Below are positions 32,221 through 40,395 of a stretch of DNA of 46,920 bases, piece by piece. Made by a program: the position numbers and the translations under genes. The notes below the pieces were generated by a model, which searched no databases, had not been told where the DNA came from, and saw only the letters and a list, made by a program, of their open reading frames with translations. Every line of letters starts with the position of its first letter. Within the stretch, counting starts at the first letter, position 1. The DNA is taken from positions 1-46,920 of IMG/VR virus record IMGVR_UViG_3300049846_000524; one strand, 5' to 3'. The DNA comes from a virus.

Positions 32221-34410
32221 ATGAAGACACTATTTAATTTATTTTTAGTTTTTTGTTTATTGGGACAAGCCCATGCGGTTACGGCCCCTCAAGTTATTCC
32301 AAATGATCAGCTTCAAATCGGTAAAGCAGCGGCTGGCGATAAAACAATTATCTTAAATAAAGGCTCAGGCTCGGCTAACCCAAAGATTAAGTGGAACAAT
32401 TCTACAAGTAAACTTCAGTTCTCCAATGATGGGACTAACTATAAAGACATGGGGTCAGGGTCTGGAGGAGTAAATTTACTCACTCTAGGCACTACATGGA
32501 GTAACGACAATCCCGATAACTCAGACATTGAAGCATCAGTAGGTAATTGGACTACAGGGGCAGACGCTGCAGCTACGACTCCAGTAGATTTAACTGGAGG
32601 CACAGCTAGTTTTTTAACTCAAAGTAGGACTACTATATCAGGAGAAGTTTTAAATGGCACTGGCTCTTTAAAAATTGTTAAGAGCGCAAATAATGCTCAA
32701 GGACAGTTTACATCTTGTCTATTAAATGTGCCTCCTGCCTATCAATCTAAAAATACATCCATTCAAATCCCTTTTAGAGTTACATCGGGCTCTATTGTCC
32801 AGGGAGATGTTAAAGTATTTATTTATGACGTAACTAACTCAATTTTAATTACACCTTTCAATAATGATATAGTTGGAACAACTGGGACAATATCGGCAGT
32901 GTTTCCAACAACTGCATCAGCATCTACACCAGCAAATCAACAATATCGAATCGGTATTTACTTCGCTTCAACTAGTGCCACAGCAGTAACATTAGTATTT
33001 GATGATATTAAAGTTAGTCCAGACATCAATCCTTACGGCCAAACTACAACAAGTAGATCTTATTTAGCATTTTTAAATAGTGGTGGGTCTCTTGGAATAG
33101 GCACTGTATCTAAGAATACACTACAGGGTGAGATCACAGTAACAAATCCAACAACTAAGAGATTACTAATTACAGCCGTTAGAAAAGTATCCGTAGAAGC
33201 TACCGTTGTTGCTTACCAGGACTCTGGAGGAGTAGTTAGCGCAACAAGTATCACGCCTTACTATAATGGAGTTTCACAAGGTGTAATACCAATGGAGGTA
33301 AATAACTCTTCTTCTAGTACCTATCCAACTTTTCAAGTAGATATGGAAGTTGGAGATACTATTGAATACAAAGATGAGGATACAAATACTATTTCAGGTA
33401 GATATGTATCGATTCGTACAACGGAGAGAACAGTTTCTCCTATCACACAGAGCACAACATTTAAAATATCAAACTATCTAGCTAACGGAACAAGGGTAAC
33501 TACTACTCCAGTAGCTTTGGGAGAATATAGAAGCTATCAAAAAGGAGCGAGTTCTACTTCGGGAACAGATACAGCCCCAAATACAGTTCCAAGTACAGCA
33601 AATGGTATTGCTCTAGGTGCTTTCAACTATGCAACTGCTGGCTCAGGTACATTTAATATAAGTAGATATGAAATATTCATCGGTAAAAATAAAACCTACT
33701 TAATTGAGGGATATAGTGGAACAGGTAGAACAGGTACATTTAACATCGATCAATCTCAATCTTTTGCATCTGTGGATGCGGTTGTTATTGGCACAAACGT
33801 AGCCTATGACCCAACTACAGGCGTATTATTTATCGATGCTATTGCGCCAACTTCATCGGTAACAAATAACAATCTAGGGGTTAATATACCTACAGCGGGC
33901 GGGGCACGCTCAGCGATCACCACAGCGTATTTTGATGTCATTGTATCAGAGCCAGCTATTCCAATCCAAGTAGGAGCGATTGGCGGTACAATTTATTTAG
34001 ACGGGGGTAATGGTAGAGGCTCTACAAATACAACTGTTAGAAGATTTACTACGCAACAAAATATAGACAGTTCATTATACTCTTACACAGATTCTGCTAC
34101 ACTTGGTATGTCAGTCACAATTTTACAAGACGGTGTATATAGTATCGTCTATGGTGATAGAACTCCCTCTACTGCTGGTTACTGGGGAATATCAATTGAT
34201 GGGACCGGATTAACTACAGCGCCAGCTTCTTTAACATACGCACAAGGTAAAAGAGCTATTGTAGGCGGCGGTGCAAATGGAAGTAACGTAGAAGCCACCT
34301 ATGTAGATAGGCTTAGAGCTGGGCAAGTAGTTAGGGCACAATTAGAAAATGCCACAGGTGAGACAAGTGCATCTTTAGTCTATTTCAGTATAACTAAGGT
34401 AGGAAACTAA
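32221..34410 (+). CDS. Secreted-type fibre protein with jelly-roll C-terminus
   Basis: A 729-residue product starting 3 bases after the previous stop (CGGAGTAATT ahead). The N-terminus MKTLFNLFLVFCLLGQAHA then V is a clear Sec signal peptide with an AxA-type cleavage site. The body has a fibre-like ILNKGSGSANPKIKWNNSTSKLQFSNDGTNYKDMG segment, two or three lectin- or carbohydrate-binding-like beta regions, and a C-terminal GGTIYLDGGNGRGSTNTTVRRF...RAQLENATG region compatible with a C1q/TNF-like trimer head. Possibly a receptor-binding fibre subunit; why it would be exported is unclear. Confidence 0.65.
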   Translation: MKTLFNLFLVFCLLGQAHAVTAPQVIPNDQLQIGKAAAGDKTIILNKGSGSANPKIKWNNSTSKLQFSNDGTNYKDMGSGSGGVNLLTLGTTWSNDNPDNSDIEASVGNWTTGADAAATTPVDLTGGTASFLTQSRTTISGEVLNGTGSLKIVKSANNAQGQFTSCLLNVPPAYQSKNTSIQIPFRVTSGSIVQGDVKVFIYDVTNSILITPFNNDIVGTTGTISAVFPTTASASTPANQQYRIGIYFASTSATAVTLVFDDIKVSPDINPYGQTTTSRSYLAFLNSGGSLGIGTVSKNTLQGEITVTNPTTKRLLITAVRKVSVEATVVAYQDSGGVVSATSITPYYNGVSQGVIPMEVNNSSSSTYPTFQVDMEVGDTIEYKDEDTNTISGRYVSIRTTERTVSPITQSTTFKISNYLANGTRVTTTPVALGEYRSYQKGASSTSGTDTAPNTVPSTANGIALGAFNYATAGSGTFNISRYEIFIGKNKTYLIEGYSGTGRTGTFNIDQSQSFASVDAVVIGTNVAYDPTTGVLFIDAIAPTSSVTNNNLGVNIPTAGGARSAITTAYFDVIVSEPAIPIQVGAIGGTIYLDGGNGRGSTNTTVRRFTTQQNIDSSLYSYTDSATLGMSVTILQDGVYSIVYGDRTPSTAGYWGISIDGTGLTTAPASLTYAQGKRAIVGGGANGSNVEATYVDRLRAGQVVRAQLENATGETSASLVYFSITKVGN

Positions 34411-34527
34411 ATGAAATATCTATTAGTTATATTTTTAATAGGTCTAACATCTTGTGGAACTTCAAAAATAATAATGAAGAACTGCAAAAGAATAGGCTCA
34501 GAAATATACGAGTGTGAAGCGCCTTAA
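34411..34527 (+). CDS. Tiny lipoprotein, candidate outer spanin
   Basis: A 38-codon frame begins ATG 34411 directly after the fibre stop, with AAGGTAGGAAA upstream. The N-terminus MKYLLVIFLIGLTSCG is a type II signal peptide with lipobox LTSC (Cys15), leaving a 24-residue lipidated peptide with two more Cys. Size and position before a membrane protein fit a minimal outer-membrane spanin or a surface-blocking lipoprotein. It overlaps the start of the next frame slightly. Function is inferred. Confidence 0.55.
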   Translation: MKYLLVIFLIGLTSCGTSKIIMKNCKRIGSEIYECEAP

Positions 34528-34552
34528 AACCAATAGCCACAGGAGGGCTAAC

Positions 34553-34909
34553 ATGAATAGAAAATTAGGATTATTTTCTTTGGCTTTAACTCTTATATCT
34601 GCTGGAGCATATGCATTTAGCCCTGAATCAATAGAAGCAATAGTATCCCATCTATCTGATTCATCTAAAAATGAATTCACTAAAAGTCTTTTCATATTTT
34701 CTCTGGCGGCTTTAATCCACTCAGGTAGAATGAAAAAAGAAATAAGAGCTAATTTTGAAATGCTAGTTACATCTATTGACAATGTTTCCACAGCCTTGAA
34801 AGAAGATCTTGCCAAACAGTCAAAGATTTTATCAAGTCATGGAGATAGGCTAGACGGCCTAACAAACCGAGTAGGACAATTAGAGTCCACTCTTAAAAAA
34901 GGAGAATAA
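34553..34909 (+). CDS. Membrane protein, candidate holin or inner spanin
   Basis: The 118-residue product starts at ATG 34553 with an ideal AGGAGGG ribosome site. Residues 5-22 form a hydrophobic segment ending AYAF that could be a signal or a membrane anchor, residues 42-57 a second hydrophobic stretch, and the C-terminal half is a coiled coil (VTSIDNVSTALKEDLAKQSKILSS...LTNRVGQLESTL). Two spans plus a coiled coil fit a class II holin or spanin-like protein. It lies downstream of the lipoprotein; the endolysin is 8 kb away. Confidence 0.5.
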   Translation: MNRKLGLFSLALTLISAGAYAFSPESIEAIVSHLSDSSKNEFTKSLFIFSLAALIHSGRMKKEIRANFEMLVTSIDNVSTALKEDLAKQSKILSSHGDRLDGLTNRVGQLESTLKKGE

Positions 34910-34910
34910 A

Positions 34911-35183
34911 ATGCTTCAAGGAAACGAATTCGAGAAGGAATTCGACAACGGCGCAGGTAAAATGTTTGTCGATGTAGATTCAAAAGGAAAAGTAGTTATT
35001 GCACTTAACTACAATAAAGAACAAGACTTAGGCGGCATGGCTCAAGTTAAAGCTGGCGTAGCCCTATCTGCACAAACAGATATTTTCGTCATTGCTGAAA
35101 AACTAGCAGCGAAAACAGAAGCTAAATGGGATGACGCTGCAATCGTCGCTCTTAAAAATTTACTCGGAATCAAATCAGAGTAA
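34911..35183 (+). CDS. Hypothetical small protein
   Basis: A 90-residue soluble protein with a good GGAG ribosome site; start 1 base past the previous stop. It has a beta-strand region (GKMFVDVDSKGKVVIALNYN) followed by helices (IFVIAEKLAAKTEAKW...AAIVALKNLLGI). GC-richer codons suggest high expression, like the capsid and tube genes, so it may be structural or a very abundant accessory protein. No family recognised. Confidence 0.5.
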   Translation: MLQGNEFEKEFDNGAGKMFVDVDSKGKVVIALNYNKEQDLGGMAQVKAGVALSAQTDIFVIAEKLAAKTEAKWDDAAIVALKNLLGIKSE

Positions 35184-35569
35184 TGGAAATCCCGTCGTCA
35201 TCCACTAAGCATAATTTTACTGGGATTGGAAATGCCAGTGCTGCAATCCTTATAGCGGCAATGTCAGCTAACCCAGCATTATTAGGATTGACGACGGGAA
35301 TACCTGGAAAAATTTTATTCAAAATATTCTCAAAAATATTCTCAACACTAGCATCCATGGGAGTAGTTCTTTTAAACATCGGGGCCGAGAAACTTTTAAT
35401 CGCTGCCGAGAAATCTAACTTTGATGGCTCCATAGACTCAGCACTAAAGCTAGTAGAAAATATTAGATCTACTGGTAGAGATCTCACCCCAGAAGAAATC
35501 AAACAAATCGATGATAAAGTTATTGAACAATTTAGAAAATTTGCAAAGATGACTAGAGGTCGAAAATGA
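35183..35569 (+). CDS. Two-span membrane protein, unknown
   Basis: The 128-residue product begins at the TAATG overlap. It has two hydrophobic helices (about residues 18-38 and 43-70, Gly/Ala/Leu/Phe-rich) and a soluble C-terminal part ending in DLTPEEIKQIDDKVIEQFRKFAKMTRGRK, strongly basic at the end. This resembles small phage membrane proteins placed beside holin genes. Candidate holin or anti-holin; no proof. Confidence 0.5.
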   Translation: MEIPSSSTKHNFTGIGNASAAILIAAMSANPALLGLTTGIPGKILFKIFSKIFSTLASMGVVLLNIGAEKLLIAAEKSNFDGSIDSALKLVENIRSTGRDLTPEEIKQIDDKVIEQFRKFAKMTRGRK

Positions 35570-35865
35570 ACGATAAAGTACAACACTACATAGGTTACCC
35601 TGCAAATTATATAGGCTTTGTATGCCCAGGGTGTCGAAATTCTCACATTCTCCCCACTAATATTGGAGACGAAGTCCCAGGAAAATGGGGCTACAACGGA
35701 AATCCAAAGAAGCCTACATTTACTCCAAGTATTTTATTAAGGGAGTATGAAGCAAATAAAATAAAAGATGTTTGTCACTCGTATGTTTTCAACGGCCAAA
35801 TACAGTTCTTGAAGGATTCTACACATCATTTAAGCGGCCAGACAGTGTCTTTAGATGATATATAA
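35566..35865 (+). CDS. DUF6527-like phage protein
   Basis: A 99-residue protein overlapping the previous stop as ATGA. It matches the pattern of DUF6527 (often mislabelled ammonia monooxygenase in phages): FVCPGCRNSH (metal-binding pair), GKWGYNGNPKKPTFTPSIL, VCHSYVFNGQIQFL, and DSTHHLSGQTVSL. Conserved Cys and His suggest a zinc-binding fold. Role unknown. The end overlaps the lipoprotein start by 11 bases. Confidence 0.75.
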   Translation: MNDKVQHYIGYPANYIGFVCPGCRNSHILPTNIGDEVPGKWGYNGNPKKPTFTPSILLREYEANKIKDVCHSYVFNGQIQFLKDSTHHLSGQTVSLDDI

Positions 35866-36184
35866 AATACTGCCATTAATTTTATTTTTTAGTGGATGCG
35901 CTACTGTTCAAATTCCAGATTTTAGAGCGCATATTACTCTCCCTGCCTCTGGGGACGGTTATTACGTAAATACAATATCTAAACAAGAGGGCCGCATCCC
36001 AAAACTAGAGTGGGATGAGAAGAAAAAACGTGGGATAGTTTTACTTTCAGAAGATTGGGCCAAACTAAAAATGGTGGTTATAAAAAATTGTCTTAATAAT
36101 CGAAGCTGCAAAGATACTGTAGGAGTTTTTGACGATTTATTTAAAACCATTGACGCAGCACTAGAAGCTACATCTAAGAAATAG
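35855..36184 (+). CDS. Phage lipoprotein, candidate spanin
   Basis: The 109-residue product starts inside the end of the previous gene. The signal peptide MIYKILPLILFFSGC has a lipobox FSGC with Cys15. The mature part (about 94 residues) holds a Val/Pro start, a beta-ish middle (YYVNTISKQEGRIPKLEW) and a helical C-terminus. A mature periplasmic lipoprotein of this size fits an outer-membrane spanin; it might instead be a superinfection-exclusion lipoprotein. It ends 11 bases inside the convergent HNH gene. Confidence 0.55.
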   Translation: MIYKILPLILFFSGCATVQIPDFRAHITLPASGDGYYVNTISKQEGRIPKLEWDEKKKRGIVLLSEDWAKLKMVVIKNCLNNRSCKDTVGVFDDLFKTIDAALEATSKK

Positions 36185-36611
36185 GCTTCTTTCTTATATA
36201 TTTTGTCCTAGCACTTGCGTAAAGACGGGTTTTCTTAAGATGGCAGCTAATACATAATGCCTGTAGGTGCTCCAAAACTGGTCTAGGAAAGATCTTTTTA
36301 ATAGTTTCATTCCAATCTCCATTAAACTCACTAACGCCCCCTATTTCGACAATGTGATCAACTTCCATTTCTTTTTCGTTGCGCGTCCATTTGCTGCACT
36401 TAGCACATTGCCACTCGTATTTATAAACTGCGTTACCATTCTTAGCACGTCTTATAAAAACTTTACGTCTGCAAGATTGCAGCACTTCTTTTCTGCCAGA
36501 CCAAATGATCGAAGATTTTCTAAGTTCATTAAATAAAAATTTAATGTCATGCTCCGAGAAATTATTTTCTTTAGTCGTTGACAACTTTCTAGTCATGAAT
36601 AAAAGTCTCAC
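36174..36611 (-). CDS. HNH endonuclease, minus strand
   Basis: On the minus strand, a 145-residue product (GTG at 36611; an internal ATG at 36596 is an alternative). It shows an N-terminal basic helical segment, a CAKCSKW zinc pair at about 69-75, then the HNH core EMEVDHIVEI...NETIKKIFPRPVLEHLQALCISCHLKKTR (about 80-130) with CxxC and His. It is a freestanding homing-type nuclease inserted between the lysis-like and replication blocks, opposite in strand to everything around it. It shares an upstream region with the polymerase gene. Confidence 0.8.
   Translation of the reverse strand: MRLLFMTRKLSTTKENNFSEHDIKFLFNELRKSSIIWSGRKEVLQSCRRKVFIRRAKNGNAVYKYEWQCAKCSKWTRNEKEMEVDHIVEIGGVSEFNGDWNETIKKIFPRPVLEHLQALCISCHLKKTRLYASARTKYIRKKPIS
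36175..36196. terminator. Possible weak terminator at convergent junction
   Basis: TAAGAAA (36175-36181) pairs with TTTCTTA (36190-36196) around an 8-nt loop, followed by TATATTTTG on the + strand. It lies at the 3' ends of the + strand lipoprotein and the - strand HNH gene. AT-rich and short, so only a weak signal. Confidence 0.3.
36577..36606 (+). promoter_or_regulatory. Candidate promoter for DNA polymerase gene
   Basis: GTTGACAACTT at 36577-36587 includes a perfect TTGACA (36578-36583); 17 bases later is AAAAGT (36601-36606), similar to the TAAAGT seen at the same spacing before the helicase gene. The polymerase GTG start lies 39 bases downstream. It overlaps the start of the divergent HNH gene. 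Confidence 0.45.
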
Positions 36612-36644
36612 ACAAGCAGATTAAAAAAAGAACAGGAAAGTTTT

Positions 36645-38702
36645 GTGAGAACCGAGCTACCGAAAATAAATTTTGAAAATTATTTACTGCTAGACTTTGA
36701 GTTTAATAAACTCACTCATGAAAAAGTAAATTTAGTTTCCTGTGTAACTCACGATCTAAAAACCAAAGAGACTAAAAAATTCTGGCTTCATAATTCTAAA
36801 GAAGAAAAACAAAAATTAATCTCTCACCTTAAAAAATATAAATACATTATGGGCTATGCTTGCGTAGCAGAGGCAAGGTGTTTTTATTCTCTAGGATTAA
36901 ACCCACTAGATTTTGAGTGGTTAGATCTATATTTAGAATACAAAATGGTTTCTAACCATAATGACGAACTAAATTGGGGCAAACAATTAGTTAACGGAGT
37001 AGTTAAATATACTAAAAAGCCTCCTCCAAAATGGGAGCGCACTGAAGAAGATAAAGCAGGATTTAAACCTACTCATTCACTTGCAGAAGCTACATATAAA
37101 CTCACAGGCGAGATCAGAGACACCGAAGAAAAAACAAATTGTAGGAATTTAATAATCTCTGACCCCAAAAAGTTTACTGATGAAGAGAGAAGACGAATTT
37201 TAAAATACAATGCTCTCGATGTAGAGTTTCTACCTAGGATTTTTGAAGAGATTTTAAAACATTTCTACGAATTAAAAATGAAAGATGTAGATTGGGAGGA
37301 GTATTTCGAAGAGGCTCATTGGAGAGGCAGATACGCAGCTCACACAGCTATCATGGAATCCATAGGCTACCCGATCAACTATGAGGCTACTAAAAATTTC
37401 TCTAGTAAAATTCCATCAATCCTAGCTGAATGCCAAAGAGATATTAATAGTCAATTCAATTTCAAACCATTTAAATGGCACCGAAAGACTCAGAAGTTTT
37501 CATGGAATCAAAATATCACAAGAAAATGGTTAGTAGATAATGGTTATAGCGACTCAAATTGGATGCTTACAGAAAAAGAGCAATTATCCTTAAGCCTTGA
37601 AGCATTTGAAAGACACTTCCAATATAGACACGACTATCCTAGAGGAAATTTCGGGGCTCAAATGCTCAGGTTTTTAAAATTAAAACAATCCTTATATGGG
37701 TTCTCTGAGCCAGATAAAAATTCAAAAAAGAAATCTTTTTGGGATAGTGTAGGACCGGATAAAAGAGTGAGACCATATATGAATATTTATGGGGCTCAAT
37801 CCGGCAGGTCTCAGCCAGCAGCTACAGGGTTTATGTTTCTAAAGCCAGCATGGATGAGGGCACTAGTAGAACCAGAAAAAGGAAAATTTTTATTTGGAAT
37901 TGATTACGGACAACAAGAATTTTTTATAGCGGCACTTTTATCAGGTGATCAAGAAATGATTAAAGCCTACCTCTCAGGCGACCCGTATCTTTATATGGGT
38001 AAAAGAGCTGGGGCTATACCTGAAGACGGTACAAAGAAAACTCACTCAGATATTAGAGATATGTTTAAATCTACTACCCTTGGGATTTTATTCATGATGA
38101 CTAAATATGGTCTCAGTGAAAAATTAACTGCGGATACTGGTAGAGTTTACTCCAAGGATGAAGCACAAGGGCTCATTGATATATTTGAAGGACTATTTCC
38201 AGATTTTATTTCTTGGAGAGAAGACACAATTAGAGATTACGAGAGAGATGGTATCACGTTTAAAACTTTAGATGGATGGCCTTTATGGTTAGATAATGAC
38301 AACGCTAGATCAGTGGGGAATGTGCCAGTGCAAGGCGCTGGAGCAAGTATCATGAGAAAAGCTGTGGACATAGCGGTTAGTAGAGGTATTAGAATTACCT
38401 ATACTTTACATGACGCTATCTATGGAGAAGCAAATGAAAATCAATTAGATCATATAAAAATTCTGATGGACTCGATGAGAGATGCCTTTAGGTTTTATTT
38501 TGAGGATACAGAATTTGAGGCAGCAGCAAATCAAATTAAACTAGACCCAAAAGCATGGGGACCATGTTTCCCTGAGAAGGGCGAGATAAAAGTTAAAGGT
38601 ATTACGATTCCAGTTTCACGTCTTTATATCGATGGAAGGGCACAATCTGAGTACGACAGATTTTCAAAATATTTTAACAAATCAGAAACGGATTTATTTT
38701 AG
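36645..38702 (+). CDS. Family A DNA polymerase with 3'-5' exonuclease
   Basis: The 685-residue polymerase starts with GTG 36645 (ACAGGAAAG upstream). Exonuclease motifs: D17-x-E19 in LLDFEF, and Exo III-like YNALDVEFL around D192. Polymerase motif A: GIDYGQQE (D420); motif B: R471-x3-K475 with Leu479 at the position of E. coli Phe762, then Y488-G489; motif C: HDAIYGE (H589, D590). It replicates the phage genome with the SF3 helicase. The C-terminus is KSETDLF, shared with the helicase and nuclease. No RNase H or 5' nuclease domain is attached. Confidence 0.93.
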   Translation: MRTELPKINFENYLLLDFEFNKLTHEKVNLVSCVTHDLKTKETKKFWLHNSKEEKQKLISHLKKYKYIMGYACVAEARCFYSLGLNPLDFEWLDLYLEYKMVSNHNDELNWGKQLVNGVVKYTKKPPPKWERTEEDKAGFKPTHSLAEATYKLTGEIRDTEEKTNCRNLIISDPKKFTDEERRRILKYNALDVEFLPRIFEEILKHFYELKMKDVDWEEYFEEAHWRGRYAAHTAIMESIGYPINYEATKNFSSKIPSILAECQRDINSQFNFKPFKWHRKTQKFSWNQNITRKWLVDNGYSDSNWMLTEKEQLSLSLEAFERHFQYRHDYPRGNFGAQMLRFLKLKQSLYGFSEPDKNSKKKSFWDSVGPDKRVRPYMNIYGAQSGRSQPAATGFMFLKPAWMRALVEPEKGKFLFGIDYGQQEFFIAALLSGDQEMIKAYLSGDPYLYMGKRAGAIPEDGTKKTHSDIRDMFKSTTLGILFMMTKYGLSEKLTADTGRVYSKDEAQGLIDIFEGLFPDFISWREDTIRDYERDGITFKTLDGWPLWLDNDNARSVGNVPVQGAGASIMRKAVDIAVSRGIRITYTLHDAIYGEANENQLDHIKILMDSMRDAFRFYFEDTEFEAAANQIKLDPKAWGPCFPEKGEIKVKGITIPVSRLYIDGRAQSEYDRFSKYFNKSETDLF

Positions 38703-38710
38703 GAGGATAA

Positions 38711-39019
38711 ATGGAACCAAATCAACTTGAACTAGATGAAGGACAAATTCGCTATATGTTAGATCAGGCTAATATTGGAATGCCAGGCAGGGTGCCATTG
38801 GTAATTTTTAGCTCTGATAGCTACGGGCCGCATCTCCATAGGACATGGGTATTTAAAAGCGAATGCGGTAGAACTTTTGGAAGTATTGAACGGTATTGGG
38901 GCGGATTAAAAATGATCTGCACCATATTGGGGCAAGCCCCGAGAACTTCTTTCTTCACTGAAAGAGGTATTAAAACAACAAACAAGGGCCTTAAATCGGC
39001 TCTTCAAACAGTAGAATAG
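38711..39019 (+). CDS. Hypothetical protein of replication block
   Basis: A 102-residue soluble protein with a good TAGGAGG ribosome site. Internal features: an acidic N-terminus containing NQLELDEG, then IGMPGRVPLVIFSSDSYGP, and a C-terminal basic half with RGIKTTNKGLKSALQ. A possible small beta-alpha fold. It lies between the polymerase and the SSB-like gene, so a role in replication is likely by context only. Confidence 0.5.
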   Translation: MEPNQLELDEGQIRYMLDQANIGMPGRVPLVIFSSDSYGPHLHRTWVFKSECGRTFGSIERYWGGLKMICTILGQAPRTSFFTERGIKTTNKGLKSALQTVE

Positions 39020-39030
39020 GAGAAGCAATC

Positions 39031-39477
39031 ATGGCGTTACAAAAACGTACATACAAAGCAAAGCGCACTTTATCCGGTGTAAAAACTGAGTATAGAGCAT
39101 GGAAGGAATGGGATGAGGGAGATTCTCTTGTAGCAAAATTAATCGGTACAAGTAAGAACCGAAAAGCCAAAAATAAAAATGATTGGATTGTAGAAGTCAT
39201 TGAGCCGTTTTTCTCTGATAAGAAAGAAATGAAACGTCTTAAAGAGGGTACACGTCTAACCTTAAATACCGCAGGTCAGTTTGATAAAGGTATGGAGCAA
39301 TTAGAAATCGGTGCTGCTTTCCAGGTTACCTACAACGGTTCCAAAGAAATGGAAGGCGGAGATTACGCTGGCCAGAATGCTCACACAATGGAAGTTGTGG
39401 AAGTAGATCTCGACGGCGATGAGTCTGAAGACGATCAGGACTACGAAGAAGAGTCTGAAGATGAAGACGATTTCTAA
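39031..39477 (+). CDS. Putative SSB-like protein with acidic tail
   Basis: The 148-residue product has a basic N-terminal half (KRTYKAKRTLSGVKTEYRAW, TSKNRKAKNK), a beta-rich middle compatible with an OB fold (TRLTLNTAGQFDKGM...AAFQVTYNGSKE), and a highly acidic C-terminal tail ending SEDEDDF. The layout, OB-like core plus acidic tail ending in Phe, is that of single-strand DNA-binding proteins, whose tail recruits partners. Neighbour genes are polymerase and nuclease. No strict SSB signature is found, hence moderate confidence. Confidence 0.6.
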   Translation: MALQKRTYKAKRTLSGVKTEYRAWKEWDEGDSLVAKLIGTSKNRKAKNKNDWIVEVIEPFFSDKKEMKRLKEGTRLTLNTAGQFDKGMEQLEIGAAFQVTYNGSKEMEGGDYAGQNAHTMEVVEVDLDGDESEDDQDYEEESEDEDDF

Positions 39478-40387
39478 GCCAGTCCTGCACCGATTGATTC
39501 GTAATATGTCTAATGAGGCTTATCACGGCTCAGTCGGTACATGGTCATCCACTCAATTTAAAGACATCATTGACGATGAAGATACCTTTATAAAAAAGTA
39601 CATCAAAAAAGAGGGCGATAAAGTAGTCACTGAAGCGATGGACACTGGCACTTATTTCCATACGGGAGTTTTAGAGCCGCATAAAGTATCAAAAGAGATT
39701 GCAGTATTTGATGGTAAAGTTAGATACGGCAAGGCTTGGGACATTTTTAAACTGAAAAATAAAGGTAAGACTATTGTAACGTCAAAACAAGTAGAAGTTG
39801 GCGATGCAATGATCAAAGCAGTTAAAGATTCCCCTACGTCAATGAAGTTTCTAAAGGGCGAGCCAGAGGTTTCACTTTTCAATGAACTTCTAATATCTGG
39901 GAGCGAGATTTATGCTCCCTTTTATGGAAAAGTTCTAACTAAAACCGGGTGGGCATCTACTAAAAAGATTCCATCAAGGGGTTTTAAAATGATTGTGAAA
40001 GTTCGAGCTGACTGCCTGGGAGATACTTTCATCTCTGATCTAAAATCTACAAGTGGAAAAGCTACTCAAAGTAACAGTGTGAGAGGGTCTATCAGTAAAT
40101 ATAAATACGATCTATCAGCTTCACTCTACTTAGATATGTTTTCACTATTGAAACCAGAAGTTTCTAAGTTCATTTGGATATTTGCTTCTAAGGAAATACC
40201 CATCGCTGCATCTTGGAAGGCTTCAGAGTCTAATATTCTAGTCGGTCGCGCTAAGTGGTCATACGCTGCAAAGCGAATGGCAGATATGAGTGCGGCTAAC
40301 TGGGAGTCAGTAGATTATTTAAGAGAAGCGGAACCACTTAGTCATGAGACTGAGTGGATTGTAGAAAAAGAAACCGATCTATTTTAG
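39461..40387 (+). CDS. PD-(D/E)XK exonuclease (RecE/exo VIII-like)
   Basis: A 308-residue product, start ATG 39461 (GAAGAG upstream) overlapping the SSB-like gene by 17 bases. It follows the phage PDDEXK_Cas4-like/exo VIII layout: ATG-T-Y-FHTGVLEP (H67, E72), then VKVRADCLGD (D184), SDLKST (D193, K195) and a helix with YKYDLSASLYLD. It should resect duplex ends for recombination. The last residues EKETDLF match the helicase and polymerase tails, which suggests docking to the same partner. Confidence 0.82.
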   Translation: MKTISKPVLHRLIRNMSNEAYHGSVGTWSSTQFKDIIDDEDTFIKKYIKKEGDKVVTEAMDTGTYFHTGVLEPHKVSKEIAVFDGKVRYGKAWDIFKLKNKGKTIVTSKQVEVGDAMIKAVKDSPTSMKFLKGEPEVSLFNELLISGSEIYAPFYGKVLTKTGWASTKKIPSRGFKMIVKVRADCLGDTFISDLKSTSGKATQSNSVRGSISKYKYDLSASLYLDMFSLLKPEVSKFIWIFASKEIPIAASWKASESNILVGRAKWSYAAKRMADMSAANWESVDYLREAEPLSHETEWIVEKETDLF

Positions 40388-40395
40388 GAGATAAA

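Noticed and set aside
39880-39990. Degenerate intein N-terminus inside the exonuclease gene
   Set aside because: The segment around GSEIYAPFYG and KTGWAS looks loosely Hint-like, but there is no N-terminal nucleophile, no C-terminal HN, and the nuclease motifs read through without a break.
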